Assembly: GCA_028869725.1 (NCBI GenBank)
Contig: JAGWRJ010000695.1
Coordinates: forward strand, 1-10,458
Direction: 5' to 3'
From: Alphaproteobacteria bacterium
Lineage (GTDB): Bacteria; Pseudomonadota; Alphaproteobacteria; Micropepsales; Micropepsaceae
Length of the DNA stretch: 10,458 bases
Shown: one piece after another, positions 5,833 to 10,458 of the stretch
How positions within the stretch are numbered: the stretch's first letter is position 1
Layout of the letters: each line of letters starts with the position of its first letter
Notes under the pieces: model-generated
Database searches by the model: none
Told to the model about the DNA's origin: nothing
What the model saw: the letters and a program-made list of their open reading frames with translations, nothing else
Position numbers and translations under genes: made by a program

Positions 5833-6501
5833 ATGGCGGATGGTAAATTCATTTCATACCTGCGGGTATCGACGGTGCGGCAAGGCCAGTCCGGTCTTGG
5901 CTTGGAAGCGCAACGCGCCGCGATTGCAGGCCACCTGAATGGCGGTAATTGGACGCTTTTGCGGGAGTTTGTCGAAGTCGAGAGCGGCAAAGACAATGAC
6001 CGCCCACAACTGACAACGGCTTTCGAGGCTTGCCGTCTCACCGGGGCAAAGCTGCTGATCGCCAAGTTGGACCGCCTCAGCCGAGACGCTTCGTTCCTGT
6101 TGGGGCTTGAGCGTGCCGGGGTTGAGTTTATCGCCTGTGATATGCCCCACGCTAATCGGCTGACGATTGGCATTATGGCCGTGGTTGCCGATGAGGAGCG
6201 GCGGATGATCTCAGCGCGGACCAAGGCAGCCCTTGCGGCGGCGAAGGAACGTGGGATGGTCCTGGGCGGTTTCCGAGGCGGTCCAAAGGTTGACCATAGG
6301 CGAGGGACAGAGGCGGTGATGAAGCAGGCCGATGACTTCGCCGCCAGGGTGGGGCCGATGATCGCTGATATGCGGGCGGAAAGTCTCAGCTTCGGGCAGA
6401 TCGCAGAGCGGCTCAATGAGCGGCAGATACGAACGGCGCGCGGCGGTGTCTGGGCGGCAATGACCGTAAAGCGGACACTGGAGCGCCACGTCAAAGAATA
6501 G
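5833..6501 (+). CDS. Serine recombinase (resolvase/invertase family)
   Basis: This 222-aa protein is a site-specific recombinase that would cut and rejoin DNA through a phosphoserine link. The N-terminal resolvase domain (about residues 5-140) shows FISYLRVSTVRQGQSGLGLE with the nucleophile Ser13 and Arg11. The conserved AKLDRLSRD motif follows, with Arg81 and Arg84 as the expected active-site arginines, and then the long helix EERRMISARTKAALAAAKER (residues 121-140). The C-terminus (about 183-222) is a small helix-turn-helix (SFGQIAERLNERQIRTARGG). The size fits resolvases and invertases, not the large serine integrases. ATG 5833 has GGTGAGA about 7 nt upstream. All the key residues I can check are present, so it looks functional. 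A cluster of dyads just upstream could be its target and operator. Its substrate is unknown; integration at the tRNA is more simply the job of the tyrosine recombinase. Confidence 0.92.
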   Translation: MADGKFISYLRVSTVRQGQSGLGLEAQRAAIAGHLNGGNWTLLREFVEVESGKDNDRPQLTTAFEACRLTGAKLLIAKLDRLSRDASFLLGLERAGVEFIACDMPHANRLTIGIMAVVADEERRMISARTKAALAAAKERGMVLGGFRGGPKVDHRRGTEAVMKQADDFAARVGPMIADMRAESLSFGQIAERLNERQIRTARGGVWAAMTVKRTLERHVKE

Positions 6502-6640
6502 ACCGCCATAGCTGGGGCGGCTGTGGTCCCATGCCGGGGCCTGACACCAGCTTATTCACTACACGTTGTTGTCTAGGTGCGATTTAAGTCAACACTTAGG
6601 CAATATGTTGCTACCCATAAACGATGAAAGACGAACAAAA

Positions 6641-6985
6641 ATGCAGAATTATGCAACCGAAGCCGTGACCATTCCCGCGCTGGTCTTGCGGCGCGCCGCG
6701 ACAATGGCGAATGGCATGGGTATTCCAGCGGCTCACCACCTCGGGGAAGGCTTTGATTACCTCAGCGTCCCTGATGTCATCCCACAGTTTCCCGACGATG
6801 ACTTCATCCCGGCCCGATGGTCCCTTGCGATGGCTGAAGACGGCTGCTGGGTCGTGGCCGATGCCGGGCGCTGGGATTTTCTGGAAGTCCACGCGCATCC
6901 CTCCACGATGATCCACGCCACACTTGCAGAAGCGCTGGGAGCAATCCACGAAGCCCGCACGGCGGAACTGCTTGCCGAGGTATAA
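6641..6985 (+). CDS. Hypothetical protein, 114 aa
   Basis: I do not recognise this family. Starting at ATG 6641 the product is 114 aa, MQNYATEAVTIPALVLRRAA onward. ATG 6605 would add 12 residues with no better ribosome site. The middle is acidic and rich in aromatic residues (FPDDDFIPARWSLAMAEDGC, then WVVADAGRWDFLEVHAHPST). The C-terminus is an Ala/Glu-rich helix (ATLAEALGAIHEARTAELLA). It reads like a small soluble protein with a beta-sheet core and a terminal helix, and has no signal peptide or membrane segment. It follows the serine recombinase by 139 bp on the same strand, a gap in which I see no clear terminator, so co-transcription is possible. Codon usage looks like that of the GC-rich host. 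Function unknown. Confidence 0.65.
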   Translation: MQNYATEAVTIPALVLRRAATMANGMGIPAAHHLGEGFDYLSVPDVIPQFPDDDFIPARWSLAMAEDGCWVVADAGRWDFLEVHAHPSTMIHATLAEALGAIHEARTAELLAEV

Positions 6986-7097
6986 GTCAGACAAGGAGTT
7001 CACCGGCTGGGCCTTGGGTTGCCTTGAGCTTGGCTGGTGTCGTCCTCGACCATGGTCATCACCGAAGTGGTCAAGGCGCAAGGCCACAGCATGAAGG

Positions 7098-7136
7098 CTT
7101 GAAGGGCAGGCTTACGATTCTCTGCCCATCTTCAAG
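7098..7136. other. Stem-loop with a 3-nt bulge
   Basis: CTTGAA (7098-7103) pairs with TTCAAG (7131-7136), and GGGCAG (7104-7109) pairs with CTGCCC (7122-7127). The right side has an ATC bulge and the loop is 12 nt. There is no T-run on either strand. It lies 110 bp after the 114-aa gene and may stabilise or end its transcript. Confidence 0.35.
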
Positions 7137-7307
7137 TCCTAATGCGGTAGTCCCTGAGATGGGCTGGATAAGAATGATTGATGGGTATTATCGTGGTAGG
7201 AACAGGCAAAAGGCATCGACAAGATGTCGTATTGAGATTCTTCAAGAAACTGACAGCATATCTTAAAGATAGACTGCTTAATGTATATCGAACAGGGCGG
7301 TCTCTTC

Positions 7308-7323
7308 ATTAGCGTCCATTTGT
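7308..7323. repeat. 16-bp direct repeat, copy 1
   Basis: ATTAGCGTCCATTTGT is identical to 8308-8323, exactly 1000 bp away. The two copies bracket the RHH/HNH-like gene pair. Confidence 0.6.
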
Positions 7324-7332
7324 TTGCATGCC

Positions 7333-7376
7333 CCTAGAAGCCGTTCAGAGACTCGCTGAGCGGCTTCTAGGTTTTT
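7333..7376 (+). terminator. Strong intrinsic terminator (plus strand)
   Basis: CCTAGAAGCCGTTCAG (7333-7348) pairs with CTGAGCGGCTTCTAGG (7356-7371): 15 Watson-Crick pairs plus one wobble or mismatch around a 7-nt loop, followed by TTTTT. The T-run is on the plus strand, so it would stop transcription coming from the serine-recombinase/114-aa genes before it meets the minus-strand pair. The bare stem might also slow minus-strand transcription. Confidence 0.8.
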
Positions 7377-7449
7377 GGGCGGGGGTTGTGGCCGGGATGG
7401 CGTCAGGCGGCTGTGTGGCCTTCCTTGAGTCATCGCTGGTGGTGTCGCG

Positions 7450-7893
7450 CTAATTAGCCTTGTTGCGTTTCTTCCATCCACGCTTTGAAGGCATGTCTAG
7501 ACCTTCGTTCCAGTCCACAACGTGTAGATTCTGCAAGCGAAGGTCTCGAGGGTTGTGATTGCGGAAGAGGACTACTTGGTCATCCCGCGCCCCTGTGGCC
7601 ATGCGCGCTAAATACCTGGGGGTGTTTGGCTGTAGCCCTGTGTCCGTACTTACGGATAGCTTGGAGGTCGTAGCGACGTATCCGCGTCCGCCTCCTTTGA
7701 TCGTCCATGTGGCGGGAAGGACATTCCGCGCCCGTAAGTCGTCCCATGTTTCAGCGTCGATGATGAAAGTCTCGCCTTCCTGCGCGCGGCGGCCAGTGAG
7801 CGGGATTTTATAGCAGTTCTCGCCTTCAACGACGATGCGGACAGGCATGAAGGGCAGGGGATGAGCGGTAGCTGTGAGCGTAGGTGTAAGCAT
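7450..7893 (-). CDS. HNH-homing-endonuclease-like protein, degenerate motif
   Basis: From ATG 7893 the protein has 147 aa. Other starts are TTG 7911, which overlaps the upstream stop as TTGA, and ATG 7848. The layout follows small phage HNH nucleases: a beta-rich part CYKIPLTGRRAQEGETFIID, then AETWDDLRARN and a W..GG.GYV segment. The C-terminal block is YLARMATGARDDQVVLFRNH, then NPRDLRLQNLHVVDW. The usual motif is 'V(D)H.(N/D)GN.LDNR..NL', and here the first His position reads Phe, while Asn-Pro, Asp and the final Asn-Leu remain. It ends in a basic tail (KRGWKKRNKAN). It is probably a DNA-binding protein descended from an HNH nuclease that may have lost catalysis. It follows the RHH-like gene by 14 bp, or overlaps it if TTG is used, which implies co-expression. 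The family call is by eye. Confidence 0.6.
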   Translation of the reverse strand: MLTPTLTATAHPLPFMPVRIVVEGENCYKIPLTGRRAQEGETFIIDAETWDDLRARNVLPATWTIKGGGRGYVATTSKLSVSTDTGLQPNTPRYLARMATGARDDQVVLFRNHNPRDLRLQNLHVVDWNEGLDMPSKRGWKKRNKAN

Positions 7894-7907
7894 GTGAGCT
7901 GAAGCAA

Positions 7908-8096
7908 TCAAAGGCAGGTGGCGGAGAACGCGGTGATGTTGGAAGCGGCAAAAGCGAGAGCGGCGCGGATGATTGCCGAACGCTGGACAAAGGGGCGGCC
8001 TGTGCTTCTGGCGGCGTCGGCCAGTGTTGCGAGGTTCGCCGCGTCGGTGCCGTCAGTGCGGAGCGTGACGTGATTGGTCTTGGATGATCGGTGCAT
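7908..8096 (-). CDS. Ribbon-helix-helix-like small protein
   Basis: This gene encodes 62 aa from ATG 8096, with GGAA about 6 nt upstream; longer in-frame readings add a Pro/Ala/Cys stretch with no coding look. The layout is beta strand then two helices: HVTLRTDGTD, then AANLATLADAARSTGR, then RSAIIRAALAFAA. The 'RSAIIR.AL' helix after a short strand is typical of CopG/Arc/MetJ-type ribbon-helix-helix DNA-binding proteins, which act as dimers and usually repress their own operon. It is the first gene of a pair with the HNH-like gene, sharing or nearly sharing a stop/start junction. Tandem TTTGAAAG units 150 bp upstream (8247-8262) are a possible operator. A toxin-antitoxin arrangement was considered, but the partner does not look like a known toxin. 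Confidence 0.6.
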   Translation of the reverse strand: MHRSSKTNHVTLRTDGTDAANLATLADAARSTGRPFVQRSAIIRAALAFAASNITAFSATCL

Positions 8097-8246
8097 GTTG
8101 GATTCCAGTAGCCGAGCAGCGCCAGCGCCGTGGGGGCGCGCTACAGCAACACAAAAAGAAAAGCCGGGGCAGTACGCCGCCGGTCGGCGCTTCATGAGGG
8201 CGTGTCAGCGACCTATGACAATGACGGAGGCCACCTGTGGTTCGTT

Positions 8247-8262
8247 TTTGAAAGTTTGAAAG
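8247..8262. promoter_or_regulatory. Tandem 8-bp repeat upstream of RHH gene
   Basis: TTTGAAAG occurs twice with no gap (8247-8254 and 8255-8262). An AT-rich hairpin, AAAAATT-TACCAG-AATTTTT (8268-8287), follows. Ribbon-helix-helix repressors commonly bind tandem short repeats, so this could be an operator of the gene starting at 8096. Confidence 0.35.
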
Positions 8263-8307
8263 GCTGCAAAAATTTACCAGAATTTTTCGTGGGCTTGGCG
8301 TCCGTCT

Positions 8308-8323
8308 ATTAGCGTCCATTTGT
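8308..8323. repeat. 16-bp direct repeat, copy 2
   Basis: Identical to 7308-7323. On the minus strand it contains ATGGACGCTAAT, and in both copies it opens a reading frame beginning MDAN, but the frames diverge at once and have no further similarity. Confidence 0.6.
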
Positions 8324-8499
8324 GTGTCACGGCCCATTTGTGAGCCTTAACGTAGTTCATACAGCGGCGGCGGTGACGATACAGACGCAGAAACCCGTTT
8401 GCCGACTCACTGAGGCTTGCTGGAGTCGGTCGGTGGCCTAAGGGGTGGGATGGGTACCGGCGAGGGTTGGGCGAGTCTGTAGGCGGCCCTGGAGGGCTT
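8324..8499. other. Non-coding gap after the integrase
   Basis: No gene is seen. A modest inverted repeat, CCGACTC (8402-8408) with GAGTCGG (8423-8429), has no T-run. No clear terminator follows the integrase stop at 8500. Confidence 0.3.
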
Positions 8500-10254
8500 C
8501 TAGGCGGCGGACAGCTTCACGTCATCAACATACAGATGGGACAGGTCAATTTCCGGCCATGCCACCTTTTCTATGGCCCCTTTCAGTGACGGCAACGAGA
8601 TGCCCTTCAGGTACCGGCGACGGCTTTCGCTGCCGCTTTCATGGCCCGTGAGCAGGTCTATCCATCCCTCGTTGACATCTGCCTCGTAAAGCTTTGTCGT
8701 CACGCCGTGTCGAAAGGCATGATAGTCGAGCCCCTTCCGGTGTAATCGGATGCTCTTCCGGTAGGCGCTGAACTGCTTCGAGAAATAGAAACCGAGTTTT
8801 TTGTCGGTCCCGCCCGGTTTCAAGTCCGGGAATAGCAGGTCTTGAGGCGCTTTCGCCATTTCCTCCACGTATTTCAGGAAGCCGATCTTGATGAGTTCCG
8901 AATGCAGGGGGACATTCCGCCGCGACTGTTCATTCTTGAGCTGGCGCTCGCCTTCATCAGTGATGCGTAAGAACCAGATGCCGTCCTGGCAGCGCACGTC
9001 CTCTCGACGGAGCTGGGCAAACTCTTCTAGGCGGTTGCCGTGGAAAAGGCCGAGCAAGGGCAACCAGAACCGCGAATCACGGATGATCTCAGAGCCAGAC
9101 TTTGCTCGGTAAAAGGTATGGCAACCGGTCCAGATGGGGGAGGCGAACAGGGTGCGCAATTCCTCGCCTTCCCATTGGTCTCGCTGAGTTCGTGCTACGC
9201 CTTTGGTGTTGAAGGTGAAGCCGCGTCCGATATTCTCGGTGGCGCGAGGCAGTTTGCCGGTCTCGGTCAGGAAGGCAAAGAACCGGGAGACAGCCCAGAA
9301 ATGCCGCTTGATGGTTCTCTCGCCCAGGAGTGCCGCGCCGTTTTCCTTGGCGGCCTGTATGATCTCAGCCAAGGACTTATCCTTGTCCTTGGGGGATTTC
9401 CGGTAGTTCGAGGGAAGCTGTCGGAGCGTCGTCCTTAACAGGTCGCCATTGGCGCGCTCATAGCGGTCGATAGGCTTGTCCCCGACGATCTCGATCAGCA
9501 ATTCAATAGATTTCTTTGCTTGGTTCACGGCATTAGGACGCCAGCCGCCCGATGCCTGAGCCCATTCACAGAATGCCCCTATGAGAGCCGAGGCACAGGG
9601 CAGGGCAGGCTTTTCAGGTTCCGACTGGACCGAGACTTGGGCGGCGGGAGCAGGTGTAGGCGCGGTTTGCACGGCTATATCCGTATTGCTGAAGACTAGC
9701 GGCTCGAGGCCCAGCGTTCGCTGTTCAATGGTCTTGAAGGCCTGCAAGGCGACCTCAAGAAGGCCCAGCGCGAGCCGTCCTTGGGCATCGGCGGGAAGAT
9801 TGTGCCGCGCTGCCAGCTCTTCAGCCACGTCTCGTGTCGTCGGATCGGGCTGGTTGGTGGCGAGTGCATAGCTGTAGCTGCTGATGGCGTCCCGGAGTTC
9901 CTTAAGGTCCGCCTCTTGAGGCGTGAGGCCATGTTCTGGCTCCAACCAGTAAGCATAGACCGGGGTACCGGGGCTGCGTCCCAGCCGCCTCTTGATGTCG
10001 TCCTCAAGCCTCCGGGTCAGCTCCTGGCGGAGAATCTCTTGTACCTTATCCGGCGGGTTCATCGCCTGCGCCTTTCGCCACGCTTCATCAAAGCCTCGAT
10101 TTAGTAATGCGGCCCGGTGCTCGGCCTCACGGAAGGACCGGGTTCGCAGGCTGACGGCTACCTCAAGTCGGCCCGCGCCGGGAAGCCTACGACGATAGTA
10201 GTAGACGTGCCGTTTGCGGGTGATGTGGGAGCATTGTGGGAGCGTTTGTGGCAA
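8500..10254 (-). CDS. int: Tyrosine recombinase (site-specific integrase)
   Basis: This 584-aa enzyme would integrate and excise the element at the tRNA-Gln site. The N-terminus VYYYRRRLPGAGRLEVAVSL, rich in basic and aromatic residues, is typical of alphaproteobacterial phage integrases. A helical region and a variable Pro-rich linker (about residues 200-220) follow, then a SAM-like core-binding domain. Catalytic residues, numbered from TTG 10254, are Arg408 (LFHGNRLEEFAQLR), Lys440 (LKNEQSRRNVPLH), His512 and Arg515 (YHAFRHG), His538 (LLTGHES) and nucleophile Tyr548 (SRRRYLKG). The set is complete. No ATG is in frame near the start. TTG 10254 has GGAG 7 nt upstream and is preferred over TTG 10302. 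Its first codons overlap the right arm-type repeat. It is longer than lambda-type integrases (about 350 aa) but normal for this subgroup. Its position next to attR strongly supports the role. Confidence 0.93.
   Translation of the reverse strand: MPQTLPQCSHITRKRHVYYYRRRLPGAGRLEVAVSLRTRSFREAEHRAALLNRGFDEAWRKAQAMNPPDKVQEILRQELTRRLEDDIKRRLGRSPGTPVYAYWLEPEHGLTPQEADLKELRDAISSYSYALATNQPDPTTRDVAEELAARHNLPADAQGRLALGLLEVALQAFKTIEQRTLGLEPLVFSNTDIAVQTAPTPAPAAQVSVQSEPEKPALPCASALIGAFCEWAQASGGWRPNAVNQAKKSIELLIEIVGDKPIDRYERANGDLLRTTLRQLPSNYRKSPKDKDKSLAEIIQAAKENGAALLGERTIKRHFWAVSRFFAFLTETGKLPRATENIGRGFTFNTKGVARTQRDQWEGEELRTLFASPIWTGCHTFYRAKSGSEIIRDSRFWLPLLGLFHGNRLEEFAQLRREDVRCQDGIWFLRITDEGERQLKNEQSRRNVPLHSELIKIGFLKYVEEMAKAPQDLLFPDLKPGGTDKKLGFYFSKQFSAYRKSIRLHRKGLDYHAFRHGVTTKLYEADVNEGWIDLLTGHESGSESRRRYLKGISLPSLKGAIEKVAWPEIDLSHLYVDDVKLSAA
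10226..10246. repeat. Right integrase arm-type site candidate (21 bp)
   Basis: Identical and in the same orientation to 206-226. Here both 9-bp units are perfect TGTGGGAGC (10224-10232 and 10235-10243). It sits between the att core and the integrase body and overlaps the first integrase codons, so integrase binding could also repress its own gene. Confidence 0.55.
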
Positions 10255-10318
10255 AAGCGGTCTCCGGGCATGGCTCCGGGCCGTAAAGCCTAAGAATATC
10301 AACGCTTTCAGGGTGTAG

Positions 10319-10335
10319 TGGCTGGGGGACCTGGA
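10319..10335. repeat. attR: 17-bp core in tRNA-Gln 3' end
   Basis: This is the 17-bp repeat shared with 125-141. It covers the CCA, discriminator, 3' acceptor strand and 3' T-stem strand of tRNA-Gln. The tRNA remains intact after integration. Confidence 0.85.
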
Positions 10336-10392
10336 TTCGAACCAAGGCTGCCCGGGTCAGAGCCGGGAGTTCTACCGCTAAACTATCCCCCA
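10319..10392 (-). tRNA. tRNA-Gln (anticodon CTG)
   Basis: A full cloverleaf can be drawn on the minus strand. The acceptor TGGGGGA pairs with TCCCCCA, the D arm has AGCGGTA, and the anticodon stem CCCGG/CCGGG encloses loop CTCTGAC, giving anticodon CTG. The T arm is CTTGG-TTCGAAT-CCAGG, the discriminator is G, and the CCA is encoded. The weak T1-A72 pair and G73 are glutamine identity features. It reads CAG codons. It is the integration target of the element. Confidence 0.95.
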
Positions 10393-10458
10393 AGCGGTCG
10401 GCGTGGCGGCGCGTCTAGCATCGTGGCGCCTGGGGAGCAAGCGCGGCATGTCATCAGC

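Larger units (their letters stand above)
6986..7449. other. Non-coding gap with hairpins and a repeat
   Basis: I see no convincing gene. Open frames here (for example plus 7024-7266 and minus 7278-7481) lack ribosome sites and protein-like composition. The stretch holds a long stem-loop (7098-7136), one copy of a 16-bp repeat (7308-7323) and a strong terminator (7333-7376). The part from about 7160 to 7300 is more AT-rich than its surroundings, possibly a scrap of another gene. Confidence 0.4.
125..10335. mobile_element. Integrative element (prophage remnant) in tRNA-Gln
   Basis: A 17-bp perfect direct repeat (TGGCTGGGGGACCTGGA) occurs at 125-141 and 10319-10335. The right copy is the 3' end of a complete tRNA-Gln gene, from the 3' strand of the T stem through the encoded CCA. 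A tyrosine recombinase begins about 65 bp inside that boundary and reads away from the tRNA. An intact tRNA at one end, a short copy of its 3' end at the other and an adjacent integrase is the classical signature of site-specific integration into a tRNA gene. The contents are phage regulator remnants, one virion-type gene, a serine recombinase, an Abi-like gene and unknown small genes. There are no capsid, terminase, portal or replication genes, so it is a degraded prophage or a small genomic island, not a complete phage. Whether it can still excise cannot be told from sequence. Confidence 0.85.

Noticed and set aside
7024..7266. Plus-strand reading frame of 80 codons after the 114-aa gene
   Set aside because: The start has no ribosome site, the composition is not protein-like and no motif is recognised. 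The 3' part could be a gene scrap, but nothing supports a call.
7908..8096. RHH gene as antitoxin of a toxin-antitoxin pair
   Set aside because: The downstream protein looks HNH-derived, not like a known toxin family, so the label is not supported.
8053..8337. Minus-strand reading frame of 94 codons overlapping the RHH gene
   Set aside because: Cys/Pro/Arg-rich composition, no ribosome site, and it overlaps a better gene start at 8096.
1..10458. CRISPR array, rRNA, IS element with terminal repeats
   Set aside because: No regularly spaced repeat series, no rRNA-like sequence and no transposase with inverted ends was found on reading both strands.

Overview
The window carries a small, decayed phage-derived integrative element of about 10.2 kb, inserted in the 3' end of a tRNA-Gln(CUG) gene. 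The host looks like a GC-rich alphaproteobacterium. Acetobacteraceae (Komagataeibacter/Gluconacetobacter type) is a guess from the style of the phage genes, not something the sequence proves. The element is bounded by a 17-bp perfect direct repeat. One copy (10319-10335) is the 3' end of the intact tRNA gene, including its encoded CCA; the other (125-141) is a bare copy at the far end. A tyrosine recombinase lies directly inside the tRNA-side boundary. A second repeat, with an 11-bp internal period, occurs 65-90 bp inside each boundary and looks like a set of integrase arm-type sites.

Layout, left to right. 1-124 is flanking DNA with no recognisable gene, then comes attL. At 271-320 there is an intrinsic terminator for minus-strand transcription. 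328-2958 (minus) is one large Ala/Gly-rich phage virion or DNA-ejection-type protein, with no other morphogenesis gene beside it. Divergent from it, 3059-3718 (plus) encodes a protein resembling the DUF4393/Abi-alpha family, a possible anti-phage cargo gene. 3733-4937 is a graveyard of antirepressors: a Bro-N pseudogene with an in-frame stop and two frameshifts, a Rha-family gene whose C-terminal half is lost, and a second short Bro-N relic. An intact-looking 80-codon gene with a strong ribosome binding site sits on the opposite strand between the first two. 5002-5388 is an orphan 128-aa protein.

5389-5832 has no gene but several dyads, and leads into a 222-aa serine recombinase (5833-6501). 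6641-6985 is an unknown 114-aa protein. 6986-7449 holds a stem-loop and a strong plus-strand terminator. 7450-8096 (minus) is a tightly spaced pair: a ribbon-helix-helix-like small protein followed by an HNH-like protein whose first catalytic histidine appears to be replaced. This pair is bracketed by a 16-bp direct repeat. 8500-10254 (minus) is the integrase, and 10319-10392 (minus) is the tRNA-Gln.

How it fits together: the integrase, att sites and arm sites form an integration module that may still work. The regulators and the virion gene are leftovers of a temperate phage. The plus-strand genes at 3059, 4103, 5002, 5833 and 6641 look like cargo that arrived among the decaying phage genes. 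The best candidates for an undescribed function are the Abi-alpha-like gene with its small neighbours at 4103 and 5002, and the RHH/HNH-like pair. All functional statements rest on reading the sequence by eye; no database search was made.
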